DNA of 64,000 nt from Natrinema salaciae (GTDB lineage Archaea > Halobacteriota > Halobacteria > Halobacteriales > Natrialbaceae): positions 1 through 64,000 of the forward strand of contig NZ_FOFD01000008.1 in NCBI RefSeq assembly GCF_900110865.1, read 5' to 3'. Made by a program: the position numbers and the translations under genes. This document shows positions 7,990 to 15,588 of this stretch, piece after piece (positions within the stretch are counted from its first letter, which is position 1; each line of letters begins with the position of its first letter). The notes under the pieces are model-generated. The model worked only from the letters and a program-made list of their open reading frames with translations, was not told the DNA's origin and made no database searches.

Positions 7990-8520
7990 TTAGTCCCGCA
8001 TCGTGTACACAGCCGTCCCGATCACCGCGAGACCGATCACGCCGAGGCCGACGAGCATCCCGTTGCCTTCGAGCCCGCCGCCGCCGACCACGCCGCCGAG
8101 GAACCCAGAACTGTCTTCGATCGACGCGGTGTCGACCGTCGCGGGTCCGGTGACGGTCACTCGGTACTCGTTGCCCAGCTCTAGACCAGAGTCCGTTTGG
8201 TTGAACTCGGCCTCGGTCGTGTTGCCCGGATCGGACGGGATGACGCCCTCGAAGGCGATCGTGGCGTTCGCGGGGTCTGCCGCGTACTCGGTCTCGTTGT
8301 AGAACACGACCGCCGCGGAGGTATTCGCGGGGTCGGTGATCGATTCGTTCCAGTCAACCGAGACGGTGATCGGCTCGGTGTCGTTGGTGAGCTTAACCGT
8401 CTCGTTCGTGGTGTACTCGCCAGTCTGTGCGCCACCGATTCCTGCGAGTCCCGCGGTCACCACCGCGGCGAGCAGTAGCACAAAGCCGATTCGTTTCACC
8501 GTCGACGAGTGGTCGTTCAT
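7990..8520 (-). CDS. Secreted, C-terminally anchored viral protein, 176 residues
   Basis: The signal peptide spans about residues 9-30 (IGFVLLLAAVVTAGLAGIGG). An acidic, threonine-rich ectodomain of about 110 residues carries several N-x-T sequons (TTNETV, NESITD, NTSAAV). A glycine-rich hinge and one membrane helix (GMLVGLGVIGLAVIGTAVY) end in a short charged tail. The ATG at 8520 is preferred over an upstream GTG. It lies between the four-helix membrane protein and the spike in the structural operon. By architecture it is a second, smaller envelope protein, similar in build to the 182-residue protein at 5643; the function is unknown. Confidence 0.6.
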   Translation of the reverse strand: MNDHSSTVKRIGFVLLLAAVVTAGLAGIGGAQTGEYTTNETVKLTNDTEPITVSVDWNESITDPANTSAAVVFYNETEYAADPANATIAFEGVIPSDPGNTTEAEFNQTDSGLELGNEYRVTVTGPATVDTASIEDSSGFLGGVVGGGGLEGNGMLVGLGVIGLAVIGTAVYTMRD

Positions 8521-8532
8521 ATCCCGAACCAC

Positions 8533-9030
<498 letters not shown>

Positions 9031-9053
9031 AGGTAACGAGTTGCCCGCCGGAT

Positions 9054-9242
9054 ATGGCGATTCGAAAACTGCAGGAAGTCGGTGGCGGGTCGACTGGTGT
9101 GACCATCCCGAAAGACGATCTCGTCCTCGAGGAGGTACTCGACAAGGACGGGCAACTCGATGGGGACTATCATGCTCATGTCAACTACGAGGGCGAAGGA
9201 GAATGGACGCTGAAGCTCATCGAGTTTGATACCGACGAATGA
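9054..9242 (+). CDS. AbrB/SpoVT-like DNA-binding protein, 62 residues
   Basis: It begins MAIRKLQEVGGGSTGVTIPK, the swapped-hairpin AbrB pattern of a short strand, a glycine-rich turn and a V-T-I-P-K strand, then an acidic second half (EGEGEWTLKLIEFDTDE). Proteins of this family are small dimeric transcription regulators. It is divergent from the structural operon with only about 86 bases between the starts, so it is a good candidate regulator of virion gene expression. The leaderless start is supported by the TATA at 9022-9030. Confidence 0.6.
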   Translation: MAIRKLQEVGGGSTGVTIPKDDLVLEEVLDKDGQLDGDYHAHVNYEGEGEWTLKLIEFDTDE

Positions 9243-9273
9243 GAAAATCCACCGAAACCGGGTCTTTGAGACT

Positions 9274-9287
9274 GACCCCTTGGGGTC
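9274..9287. terminator. Perfect 14-bp palindrome after the AbrB-like gene
   Basis: GACCCCTTGGGGTC lies about 30 bases past the AbrB-like stop codon. It may be a terminator hairpin or an operator; the rest of 9288-9487 shows no convincing gene. Confidence 0.35.
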
Positions 9288-9487
9288 GCACTCAGATGTA
9301 TCGGGAGACCTCGATGTATGCACCCTGCCGTGGGCGATGGGCTCGTGAGGTGCATAGAATCGGGGCCGATCCGGCCAGTCTCCGCCGTGATCACGCTGGG
9401 CCCCCGACTCCCATTCATAAAGCATCGACCGGCCGCTCACCTGCGAGCGACGCGAATCGACCCCCAGTGCATACCCTCGCTTAAACC

Positions 9488-9748
9488 ATGACCAAACGCA
9501 CCAGCCTGAAGCTCACCGATGAACGCCAGCGAAAACTCGACCGCGCGAGCGCGATCGTCGCAGAAGACGAGTACGATGACCCACCGATGTCCGTCGTTAT
9601 CGATGCTGCACTTACGCATTTAGTAGAGAGTAAGCAGAACATCGACGATGCCCGTGGCGAATTCGATCCCGAGACGATCCAAGCGATCGCAAATACGTCA
9701 GTTATCGGACTTCATTATCGGACATCGATTGAAAGTAAGTGGCGATGA
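9488..9748 (+). CDS. Ribbon-helix-helix-like protein, 86 residues
   Basis: It starts MTKRTSLKLTDERQRKLDRA, typical of ribbon-helix-helix DNA-binding proteins (a basic beta strand, then two helices: KLTDERQRKLDRASAI and PPMSVVIDAALTHLVES). The C-terminal 30 residues are unlike the family and rich in serine. Many haloarchaeal viruses and plasmids carry such genes as regulators. It is convergent with the AT-rich 332-residue gene, with only 11 bases between the two stops. Confidence 0.6.
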   Translation: MTKRTSLKLTDERQRKLDRASAIVAEDEYDDPPMSVVIDAALTHLVESKQNIDDARGEFDPETIQAIANTSVIGLHYRTSIESKWR

Positions 9749-9759
9749 TAACAAGTCGA

Positions 9760-10758
9760 TCATTCACCACTCTCATCTAAATGAGTGTGGAGTATATCGA
9801 ATTTGTTCATTAGATCGTCTCTGGCACACGATAGTATATTCTTGATTTCAAACCTCAAATCTTGGTTATATTCAATAACATTCACTAATTCATTAATCTC
9901 GCTCTCATATTGAGGGTCGGATCTTAATTCAAGTAGAAATTCAGAATGTCTCTCAAATATATTTTCTGGGCTAATCTCGATTTCTCGTTGAGTATAAGAT
10001 CCCTCTGGATATTCTTCAGTATATATTTTAGGTTCTAAATCAGGTTCGGACTGTGTAGCTTTCAATATTAAATTTGATAGTTCTTGGGAGAAATCATCAA
10101 CAACCTTACCGGGGTTATCTGGATAGGCATCATTCCAATTTCGTCCACCAAAAGCTTGTTCTCGATCTATTTTCTCTCCTGCATCATCCAATTGAGATAT
10201 AAATTCATCCCTCTCTTCATCAGGTAGTTCGTTGTAAAATTTGTTCGGAATCTCTTCAGAAATGTCGCTAACAAGTGAACTCCTTTTTTGAGTATACTCT
10301 CTCCAATTTTCGTCATACGATTCCAGCTTCCCGTATATCTCTGTCTCTGCCTCTAATTCGATATCTACAATTATATGTTCTGGAACAGTTGATGAAACCG
10401 AACTTGGTGAAATTTCGGGTATTGGTGTGAATTCTCCATCTGTTTCGATAGTGTACCTATCCTGATCACGAAGCTCCTCGATTAAGCTATCGAATCCATC
10501 AATAATTAATACAATGACCGCATCACGTCGCTGTTGCTTTTTTGTCTCCTGAACCATATCTTTGGATGAGCTTACAGACAAATACGTTAGAGTCACTAAC
10601 ACTATGGTTGCAGTTGCAGTCACAAAACTTGTGAGAGCCGGGATAAAGTCAACAAGAGCTACGGTATTGTATGAAATATAAAGAAAATAAGCAGTAATAG
10701 ACCAGATAATGGATAGAATCAAAAAACAAAACCCCCACCCTATTTTCGCCGTGTCCAT
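9760..10758 (-). CDS. AT-rich membrane-anchored protein, 332 residues, provirus cargo
   Basis: Two N-terminal membrane helices (about residues 8-29 and 37-63) are followed by a short basic stretch (KKQQRRDAVIVLIID) and then a cytoplasmic domain of about 250 residues that is very rich in glutamate, serine and aspartate, with coiled-coil-like parts. No catalytic motif or family was recognised. The gene is markedly more AT-rich than the genes on both sides and sits between the repressor and the ribbon-helix-helix gene, a common place for viral morons. The two-helix-plus-cytoplasmic-domain design occurs in membrane-bound defence and exclusion proteins, but that link is inference from shape only. 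Confidence 0.65.
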   Translation of the reverse strand: MDTAKIGWGFCFLILSIIWSITAYFLYISYNTVALVDFIPALTSFVTATATIVLVTLTYLSVSSSKDMVQETKKQQRRDAVIVLIIDGFDSLIEELRDQDRYTIETDGEFTPIPEISPSSVSSTVPEHIIVDIELEAETEIYGKLESYDENWREYTQKRSSLVSDISEEIPNKFYNELPDEERDEFISQLDDAGEKIDREQAFGGRNWNDAYPDNPGKVVDDFSQELSNLILKATQSEPDLEPKIYTEEYPEGSYTQREIEISPENIFERHSEFLLELRSDPQYESEINELVNVIEYNQDLRFEIKNILSCARDDLMNKFDILHTHLDESGE

Positions 10759-10835
10759 ATGTCATAAACGAACTTCCGCCAGATAGTAATATGTATTCCC
10801 GACTTCTAATCACTAGTCGGTTTTCATCTCAAGAA

Positions 10836-11096
10836 CTAATCTTCAAGATTATTTGCACTAAACTCACCATCAAGGTACGCGCAACCTTGGTCAGTGATCC
10901 ACCAGACGTACGTTCGTCCCGCTTCCTTCGATCCGAGTAGGTTAGAGTCAGCAAGTGGATGTAATCGTTTCAGAATACCTGAGTTAGAGAATCCGAATTG
11001 ATCTGCTGTTTCTGCTGTGGTTACTACTGGGTCTGGAGACTTTGCTACGAACTCCAAAATCTGCTTATCATCCACGGTTTCCTCCCGGCCTGCCAT
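10836..11096 (-). CDS. Winged-helix repressor candidate of the provirus, 86 residues
   Basis: A compact winged-helix domain: VDDKQILEFVAKSPDPVVTT, then TAETADQFGFSNSGILKRLH as helix-turn-helix, then a wing strand pair (GRTYVWWITDQGCAYLDGEF). This is like haloarchaeal phage phiH1-type repressors and MarR-type regulators. It faces away from the integrase operon, and the intergenic region directly upstream holds short palindromes that look like its operators. It is the natural candidate for the lysogeny switch. The size is typical for single-domain viral repressors. Confidence 0.6.
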   Translation of the reverse strand: MAGREETVDDKQILEFVAKSPDPVVTTAETADQFGFSNSGILKRLHPLADSNLLGSKEAGRTYVWWITDQGCAYLDGEFSANNLED

Positions 11097-11150
11097 TGCC
11101 GATTTTGGCGTAACCCAGCCTCATATTATCATAGGGTTTATGGTCCCTAT

Positions 11151-11216
11151 TTGGAAATTGGTTCATATATGGAAATTAATTTCCACATAAGAACTAAGTG
11201 GTTTCCATATAGAAAC
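11151..11216. promoter_or_regulatory. Cluster of TGGAAAT/ATTTCCA operator-like repeats upstream of the repressor gene
   Basis: TTGGAAATTG occurs at 11151. TGGAAATTAATTTCCA at 11170-11185 is a perfect 16-bp palindrome. GTTTCCATATAGAAAC at 11201-11216 is a near-perfect one. They overlap the expected promoter of the winged-helix gene at 10836 and look like sites for autoregulation. The rest of 11097-11639 holds further repeats (described separately) but no convincing long gene. Confidence 0.6.
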
Positions 11217-11305
11217 TGATTCAGCGGAAGTCAGACGGACCCACCGGTACCCGGTCAGGTCCTCGAGAGAAATGCGGACCCGGTGTTTGGGCACCGGCCC
11301 GCCTG

Positions 11306-11330
11306 GCTTCCGTATCCAGACTACGGAAGC
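11306..11330. repeat. Inverted repeat with 9-bp arms in the integrase upstream region
   Basis: GCTTCCGTA (11306-11314) and TACGGAAGC (11322-11330) are separated by seven bases. A smaller CCGGTG/CACCGG pair lies just before it (11280-11297). They may be protein-binding sites for integrase or regulator, or RNA hairpins of an untranslated leader. Confidence 0.4.
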
Positions 11331-11417
11331 ATGCACTTGCACGACGCTACGGGGAATAAAGCCCCCGATCGACCGCATAGCGCGGCCCACGGCCCACAGC
11401 CCACGGCCGCCTCGAGT

Positions 11418-11439
11418 AGTTTCGGAATCAGTTTCGGAA
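11418..11439. promoter_or_regulatory. Tandem AGTTTCGGAA repeats before the integrase operon
   Basis: AGTTTCGGAA occurs at 11418-11427 and again at 11430-11439, a 12-base spacing close to one helical turn, with a related TTTTCGGAA at 11495-11503. They are likely binding sites for a regulator of the integrase operon. The motif resembles half of the TTTCCA palindromes near the repressor start. Confidence 0.4.
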
Positions 11440-11639
11440 ATAACCAAACCGGACATCAGTGCCCGCGAGAAGGGTTAATTCATGGATTCCTGAATTTTCG
11501 GAAAAACGGAAATTGCGCACCGACGACTAAGGCAGTTGGAAAGAGACAGTACGACCGACCGACGGACAGCAGCCGTGCGCGCCCCCGGTCCTACACAGTG
11601 GCGCGCACGGTGAGTCCGCGGTCCCACTACAGTGAGACC

Positions 11640-11717
11640 ATGCCCGAACTAGCACGCTACCACGGTAAGAGTACCGGCAGCTGTAACTGTACTAACACGC
11701 TCGAGGTGGTTCGATGA
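11640..11717 (+). CDS. 25-residue leader microprotein of the integrase operon
   Basis: It reads MPELARYHGKSTGSCNCTNT and then LEVVR, with a CxC pair. Its stop overlaps the ATG of the next gene (ATGA), giving the same coupling seen throughout the operon. Its last codons include GAGGTGG, which doubles as the ribosome-binding site for the next gene. It is either a true small protein or a translated leader. No homologue is known to me. Confidence 0.4.
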   Translation: MPELARYHGKSTGSCNCTNTLEVVR

Positions 11718-12049
11718 GCGACGAGTTCCTCGCCCTGGAGGCGCAACTCGAAGTTCTCGAGCGCCAGGCCGACGTGGCCGAACGGCAGACTGCGGCTCTC
11801 GAGGCGATCGCGACCGAGATGCGGTACCAGAACGCGGTCCTCGTCGAGATGGTCGCCTGCCTCGACGACCTCTCGGCTCGCGTCGACGAGCATCACATGC
11901 CGGACCACCAACCGCACGATCGGTCCGGCCCCGCGCTGCAGACGTGGATTCAGGACCGCCTTTTCGAGCGCGATCAGCTTGAGGACGAGCGCCCCGAGTT
12001 CTGCTGGGGCAACCCGGAGAACTGGGACGGTGGTGATCACGATGAGTGA
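11714..12049 (+). CDS. Coiled-coil protein upstream of the integrase, 111 residues
   Basis: The first 65 residues form a predicted coiled coil with heptad leucines and alanines (FLALEAQLEVLERQADVAER, then a second helix to DDLSARVDE). A histidine-rich turn (HHMPDHQPH) and an acidic tail ending NWDGGDHDE follow. It overlaps the integrase start by eight bases, so the two are translated together. It could be an accessory or oligomerisation factor for recombination; no family was recognised. Confidence 0.6.
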   Translation: MSDEFLALEAQLEVLERQADVAERQTAALEAIATEMRYQNAVLVEMVACLDDLSARVDEHHMPDHQPHDRSGPALQTWIQDRLFERDQLEDERPEFCWGNPENWDGGDHDE

Positions 12050-13127
12050 CGATCTCGAGCCGATCGCACCGCGCGAAGCGGTAGACATGTGGATCGATCG
12101 CCTCCAGTCCACGCGGGCCGACGAGACACTCAAGAGCTACCGCTACCGTCTGAAGCCGTTCCTCGAGTGGTGCGAGAAAGAAGGGATTGACAACCTGAAC
12201 GATTTGACGAGCCGTGATGTCTTCCGATTCGACTCGACTCGTCGAGCTGATGGACTGAAGGTATCGACCCTGAACAACCAGATCGGGACGCTCAAGCAGT
12301 TCATTCAGTTCTGCGAGCGGATTGACGCTGTGGAACAGGGACTACCCGTAAAGGTCGAAGTACCACCCGTCGAACTGGCCGATCGGGTCAACGACGAGCT
12401 GCTACCTGCTGAGCGCGCCGAGGCGATTCGAGAGAAACTCCACCGCTACGAGCGCGCGTCACGACGGCAAGCCATGTTCGAACTGCTGTGGCACACTGGC
12501 TGCCGACTCGGTGGGCTTCGCGCGCTCGACCTCGGGGATTGTTTCTTCGACGAGTCCGACCTCGAGCGACTTCGCCATCAGGACGACATTGATTCGGAGG
12601 CGCTCGAGGCGGTCGAACTGCCGTTCGTGTATTTCCGGCACCGAGAGACGACGCCACTGAAGAACAAGCGCGAGGGCGAGCGGCCAGTGGCGATCGACCA
12701 GGAGGTCGCGGACCGCATTCAGGATTACATCGACGTGAACCGAGTCGAGAGGGTCGATCCGGACGACCGTCGGCCGCTATTCACGACGGAAAAGGGAGAT
12801 CGCCCGCGAGTATCGAAGTCGAGTATCCGGCGGGAGATCTACATCATGACCCAGCCCTGTCAGTGGGGTGGTTGCCCGCACGGCCGTGATACGACGAACT
12901 GCGAAGCCCTGAAGCATGGGCGCGAGGCGCGATGTCCCTCGAGCCGATCGCCCCACCCGATTCGGACGGGATCGATCACGCACATGCGTGACGAGGGCTG
13001 GCCGCCGGAAGTCGTCGCGGAGAGAGTGAATGCAACCCCTGAGGTGATCAGGGAGCACTACGACCACCCCGACCCGATTCGGCGGATGCAGTCCCGTCGG
13101 GAATTTCTTACGGAGGATTCAGAATGA
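12042..13127 (+). CDS. int: SNJ2-type tyrosine integrase
   Basis: 361 residues. The N-terminal SAM-like core-binding domain (about 10-100) contains ETLKSYRYRLKPFLEWCE. In the catalytic domain, Arg155 (HTGCRLGGLRALD), the beta-hairpin lysine region (RETTPLKNKREGERPVAI), His305-x-x-Arg308 (HPIRTGS) and Tyr340 (IREHYDHPD) are all present, so the enzyme looks intact. A cysteine-rich insertion around 270-295 (CQWGGCPHGRDTTNCEALKH) may bind zinc. It catalyses site-specific insertion of the circular viral genome into the host. It sits in a tightly overlapping operon with a coiled-coil gene before and two small genes after, the layout described for the SNJ2 integrase, where the small proteins help recombination. 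Confidence 0.85.
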   Translation: MSDDLEPIAPREAVDMWIDRLQSTRADETLKSYRYRLKPFLEWCEKEGIDNLNDLTSRDVFRFDSTRRADGLKVSTLNNQIGTLKQFIQFCERIDAVEQGLPVKVEVPPVELADRVNDELLPAERAEAIREKLHRYERASRRQAMFELLWHTGCRLGGLRALDLGDCFFDESDLERLRHQDDIDSEALEAVELPFVYFRHRETTPLKNKREGERPVAIDQEVADRIQDYIDVNRVERVDPDDRRPLFTTEKGDRPRVSKSSIRREIYIMTQPCQWGGCPHGRDTTNCEALKHGREARCPSSRSPHPIRTGSITHMRDEGWPPEVVAERVNATPEVIREHYDHPDPIRRMQSRREFLTEDSE

Positions 13128-13309
13128 TTCGAACGGCTGATCGGATCTACGTGCGCAAAAAGCGAATCGATGACCTCGGCGGTCCCACTCGAAACTATCC
13201 AAGTGTTCAACTCCTAGCGTCTCAACCCCCTGAGACGGCCGAAAATCCAATTCTCGCTTTCGGTATATTTCCGGATAGTGTATATGTTTCTCAGGGGTGG
13301 TCCGCGTGA
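13124..13309 (+). CDS. Small protein downstream of integrase (SNJ2 ORF2-like position), 61 residues
   Basis: The start overlaps the integrase stop (ATGA) and its own stop overlaps the next gene (GTGA). It begins MIRTADRIYVRKKRIDDLGG. The segment from TRNYPSVQLLAS to AENPI is repeated, with conserved translation, in the degenerate copy at 14411, so selection on the protein is likely. In SNJ2 two small genes after the integrase raise integration efficiency; the same role is inferred here from position. The gene contains the hairpin CGTCTCA/TGAGACG (13218-13237). Confidence 0.55.
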   Translation: MIRTADRIYVRKKRIDDLGGPTRNYPSVQLLASQPPETAENPILAFGIFPDSVYVSQGWSA

Positions 13310-13494
13310 CGGTTGCGCCGTGGCCGTCAGTGGACTGCTCGACGTGCAAGCACTGCGGTGCTCACATCACTGACCGATTCCATCGAGTCTTCGGTGACGA
13401 CGACGATCTCACCCTCGAGCAGTCATGTTCGATGTCGAGACTGAAATCGGTGCCATCACTAATTAGCTCTGCTATGTATTCGAGATCCACATGA
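13306..13494 (+). CDS. Zinc-finger small protein (SNJ2 ORF3-like position), 62 residues, possibly decayed at the C-terminus
   Basis: From the GTG at 13306 it reads VTVAPWPSVDCSTCKHCGAH and continues ITDRFHRVFGDDDD, the start of a common haloarchaeal C-x2-C-G-x-H-[IV] zinc-finger family. In that family a second C-x2-C pair normally follows about 15 residues later, but here the tail turns into serine-rich sequence with one cysteine, so a frameshift near the aspartate run is possible. A GTG at 13297 is an alternative start. It is the last gene of the integrase operon. A truncated relative is at 14533-14565. Confidence 0.5.
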   Translation: MTVAPWPSVDCSTCKHCGAHITDRFHRVFGDDDDLTLEQSCSMSRLKSVPSLISSAMYSRST

Positions 13495-13586
13495 ATGAAA
13501 TCGCCGCTCGGTAAGACTGCAAACGTATCAGGCGATCCTGTAGAACAAGCCACATATTTATGTGGATAGGATACCCAATGATATCC

Positions 13587-13832
13587 ATGGCGTACAACCA
13601 GCAGAGCGTGTTCGGTGTTCCGTCAACGTGGGAGGAACTGAACGCCAATGCGATAGAGCTGCTCTTCACCGTGACGCTGCTTATCGGGGCGGCGTCTTTC
13701 GTTTTGATGGCCGGTGGAGACCCTGAAACGATGGCATTGGTCGCACTGACCGGGGTCACAGTCGTTCTTCTCGGGACGGCTCTGGTTCGATTCTCTGAGT
13801 ATCTTCGAACGACTGAGTCGTCCTCCTTCTGA
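13587..13832 (+). CDS. Small two-helix membrane protein, 81 residues
   Basis: It begins MAYNQQSVFGVPSTWEELN; two membrane helices follow (about 23-46, LLFTVTLLIGAASFVLMAG, and 52-70) with a short charged tail. The ATG at 13587 is preferred because CATATTTATG (13553-13562) lies about 30 bases ahead; an ATG at 13578 is also in frame. It sits between the integrase operon and the second nuclease copy, so it may belong to either provirus. The function is unknown. Confidence 0.55.
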   Translation: MAYNQQSVFGVPSTWEELNANAIELLFTVTLLIGAASFVLMAGGDPETMALVALTGVTVVLLGTALVRFSEYLRTTESSSF

Positions 13833-13955
13833 GGGGACAGGGACTCGAGCTACCACTGCAACGCGGCGGTAAGTCATTCTCCTGTACTGAACGCGGGTTT
13901 CACCTATACTTCGCGATTCAGTGGATCGTGGGTAAGATCCAGAACCCACACTCTA

Positions 13956-14348
13956 TTATCCGGCGTCGAAAATGGAGTCGATCGAGATCTTCGCCTGTTC
14001 GGTCCCGCGGTGATCGCCACCACCGTGCCACCGGGGTAGCGGGAGATCGCTCGAGCGGACCATCTTATCACGGAGGATCGTGCAACCGGAGCGCCCATGT
14101 GGTTGGTAGACGACGAAACAGTACCAGCCGTCGTGCCGCTGGAGTTTCTCGTGATACTCGCGGTAGACCTTCCAGTTGCCGGGCTGGCCGTCCGCGTGCT
14201 CGAGCATCGTGCTCTTGATCTCAACAGGTGTTCCGTTCCCGAATCTTGCGTCGCGCCAGCTCGCCCGCTCGAGATCGAACCGACACTTTTCGGCCATCCG
14301 TTTCTCGACGGCGGTCCCGAAGTGGTTCGCTCGCTTCGAGCGGTTCAC
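13956..14348 (-). CDS. PD-(D/E)XK-like nuclease, copy B
   Basis: 130 residues, strongly similar over its length to copy A at 3118, with the same NRSKRANHFGTAVEKRMAE start and EIKS core. Differences are scattered and mostly silent or conservative, so both copies have been under selection. GTG at 14348 is chosen, as in copy A, from the TATA at about 14372-14379. It lies outside the integrase end of the provirus and next to a degenerate copy of the post-integrase genes, so it is probably left from another related provirus. It may still be expressed. Confidence 0.6.
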   Translation of the reverse strand: MNRSKRANHFGTAVEKRMAEKCRFDLERASWRDARFGNGTPVEIKSTMLEHADGQPGNWKVYREYHEKLQRHDGWYCFVVYQPHGRSGCTILRDKMVRSSDLPLPRWHGGGDHRGTEQAKISIDSIFDAG

Positions 14349-14410
14349 GTGGCCCACGCGCCTCGCGTGCTGTTATATCCACCGCTGGCCTCGAGGCGCG
14401 CGCCCATCGA

Positions 14411-14565
14411 TCCTACTCGAAATTATCTAAGTGTTCAACTCTTAGCGTCTCAACACCCTGAGGCGGCCGAAAATCCAATCCCGGTTTTGGTATATTACCA
14501 CACGGTCGACAGGCTATTCGGCGGTGGTCGGTGTGACGGTCGCACCGTGGTCGCCGGTCGATTAG
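14411..14565 (+). pseudogene. Remnant of the two small post-integrase genes
   Basis: The sequence from 14411 parallels 13184-13285 closely: in one frame it reads TRNYLSVQLLAS then EAAENPI, against TRNYPSVQLLAS and ETAENPI in the intact 61-residue gene. Then 14533-14565 reads VTVAPWSPVD followed by TAG, against VTVAPWPSVD in the intact zinc-finger gene. No integrase precedes it; instead the promoter of nuclease copy B abuts it. It is a deletion remnant of a second integrase operon. Confidence 0.65.
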
Positions 14566-14675
14566 TCGGCCACCTCACTATCCGTACGCGCGACTGCGCC
14601 GTGGCTCCGCCGCTGGCGTCGTCGCGGCTGACCCAGATTCGGAACCGTCCCTCGGATGCCCTAAAGGTAAGGCCG

Positions 14676-14966
14676 ATGCGCGACGAGTTCGTCCCGGAAA
14701 GTCGGCTGTACGATGTCGAGCGTCGGACGCCCATCGTCCGTCCACCCAAACCGACCGACGAGGACGTTCGTCGTGCGCTCGAGAATCGAGAACAGGGGCG
14801 TTCGAGCCGACGGTGGGATCGACCGCGGTTCGAGCGTGACGACGCGGACGACACTCACTCGGAGGAGTACTCTTCTTCCCTGGCCACCGCTTCGGTGGCG
14901 ACGAATCCTGCCAGCTTCTTCTTTGGATGGTCGTGGAGCAGGTGTTCTTCGAGCTGTTCGCCGTAG
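14676..14966 (+). CDS. Doubtful ORF, charged protein, possibly a gene fragment
   Basis: A frame reading MRDEFVPESRLYDVERRTPI and PPKPTDEDVRRALENREQ has haloarchaeal composition for its first 60 residues. The last part runs antisense into the zinc-finger gene at 14855 and becomes serine-rich and unlikely. It could be a broken gene at the provirus boundary. No family was recognised. Confidence 0.2.
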   Translation: MRDEFVPESRLYDVERRTPIVRPPKPTDEDVRRALENREQGRSSRRWDRPRFERDDADDTHSEEYSSSLATASVATNPASFFFGWSWSRCSSSCSP

Positions 14967-15016
14967 CCGATTTCGTCGTGACACACAGGGCACTCGAAGG
15001 CGGTTTTCGTTGCCAT
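14855..15016 (-). CDS. C2H2-type zinc-finger small protein, 53 residues
   Basis: It begins MATKTAFECPVCHDEIGYGE, then EQLEEHLLHDHPKKKLAGF. The C-x2-C pair and the two histidines (HLLHDH) fit a C2H2 zinc knuckle. Haloarchaea have many such one-domain proteins, which act in regulation or protein contacts. The ATG at 15016 is preferred over upstream codons that lack coding character. It is the first likely chromosomal gene to the right of the provirus remnants. Its 3' end may overlap a doubtful opposite frame. Confidence 0.65.
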   Translation of the reverse strand: MATKTAFECPVCHDEIGYGEQLEEHLLHDHPKKKLAGFVATEAVAREEEYSSE

Positions 15017-15283
15017 GGAGTGGTCAGAACTCTCGCAGGCAAAAAGCAATAGCTGGCAGTTTCACGCTCGAACGATCGAATTCGATCGGCAGTTCGGGCA
15101 ACGGCGTACGTCCTGACGTCGGTTCGGGGTTGCACGCGAACGGAGGCAGCATCCCGCCGTGGGAGATGAGGTCGCGGGGTGTGGAGAATCAGCGCTGCCC
15201 CGACCGGCCCAAGCGTGGTCTCCACGGGAGGCCGGCCGCGTTCAGACGGGATCGACCGGTCGTTCTCCCGCGAGCGGGATCGG

Positions 15284-15487
15284 TCAGTTCGCGTCGGCGA
15301 GTTGCTCGAGCGTACCGACCACTCTGTAGAGCAGATACGTCACGGACAGTCCGACGCCGGTCTAGACCCACGAGAGCACGACCCCTCCGTCGTTCAGTTG
15401 GCCGCTGGCAACGAATCCGATACTCGTGAAGACGACCAGTATCCCGGCGACGACCTCTCTGCTCTCGAACTGCTGATCGGAGGGCAT
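15284..15487 (-). pseudogene. Small two-helix membrane protein gene interrupted by an in-frame TAG
   Basis: The frame starts MPSDQQFESREVVAGILVVF and continues to VVLSWV, then TAG at 15362-15364, then TGVGLSVTYLLYRVVGTLEQ and a stop at 15284. Both halves are plausible membrane helices of one 67-codon gene, so the TAG appears to be a recent nonsense change or a base-call error. The surrounding bases 15017-15283 contain no gene. No readthrough signal is known in haloarchaea. Confidence 0.5.
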
Positions 15488-15588
15488 GCGCCCTATTACT
15501 CAATCATCCGTCATTATCGTTTCGAAAATTTCGGCGGCCGCCGTGAATCGTCGAGTCCGTGGTCCCGAATCACGGCGTCCCGGTGCGA

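Noticed and set aside
13362-13553. A minus frame (MACSTGSPDTFAVLPSGDFI) over the zinc-finger gene
   Set aside because: It has some coding look but overlaps the operon-linked zinc-finger frame and has no clear promoter or family.
13120-14600. A tRNA gene as integration site at the right end of the provirus
   Set aside because: No cloverleaf or GGTTCRANYCC-type T-arm could be found near the integrase end.
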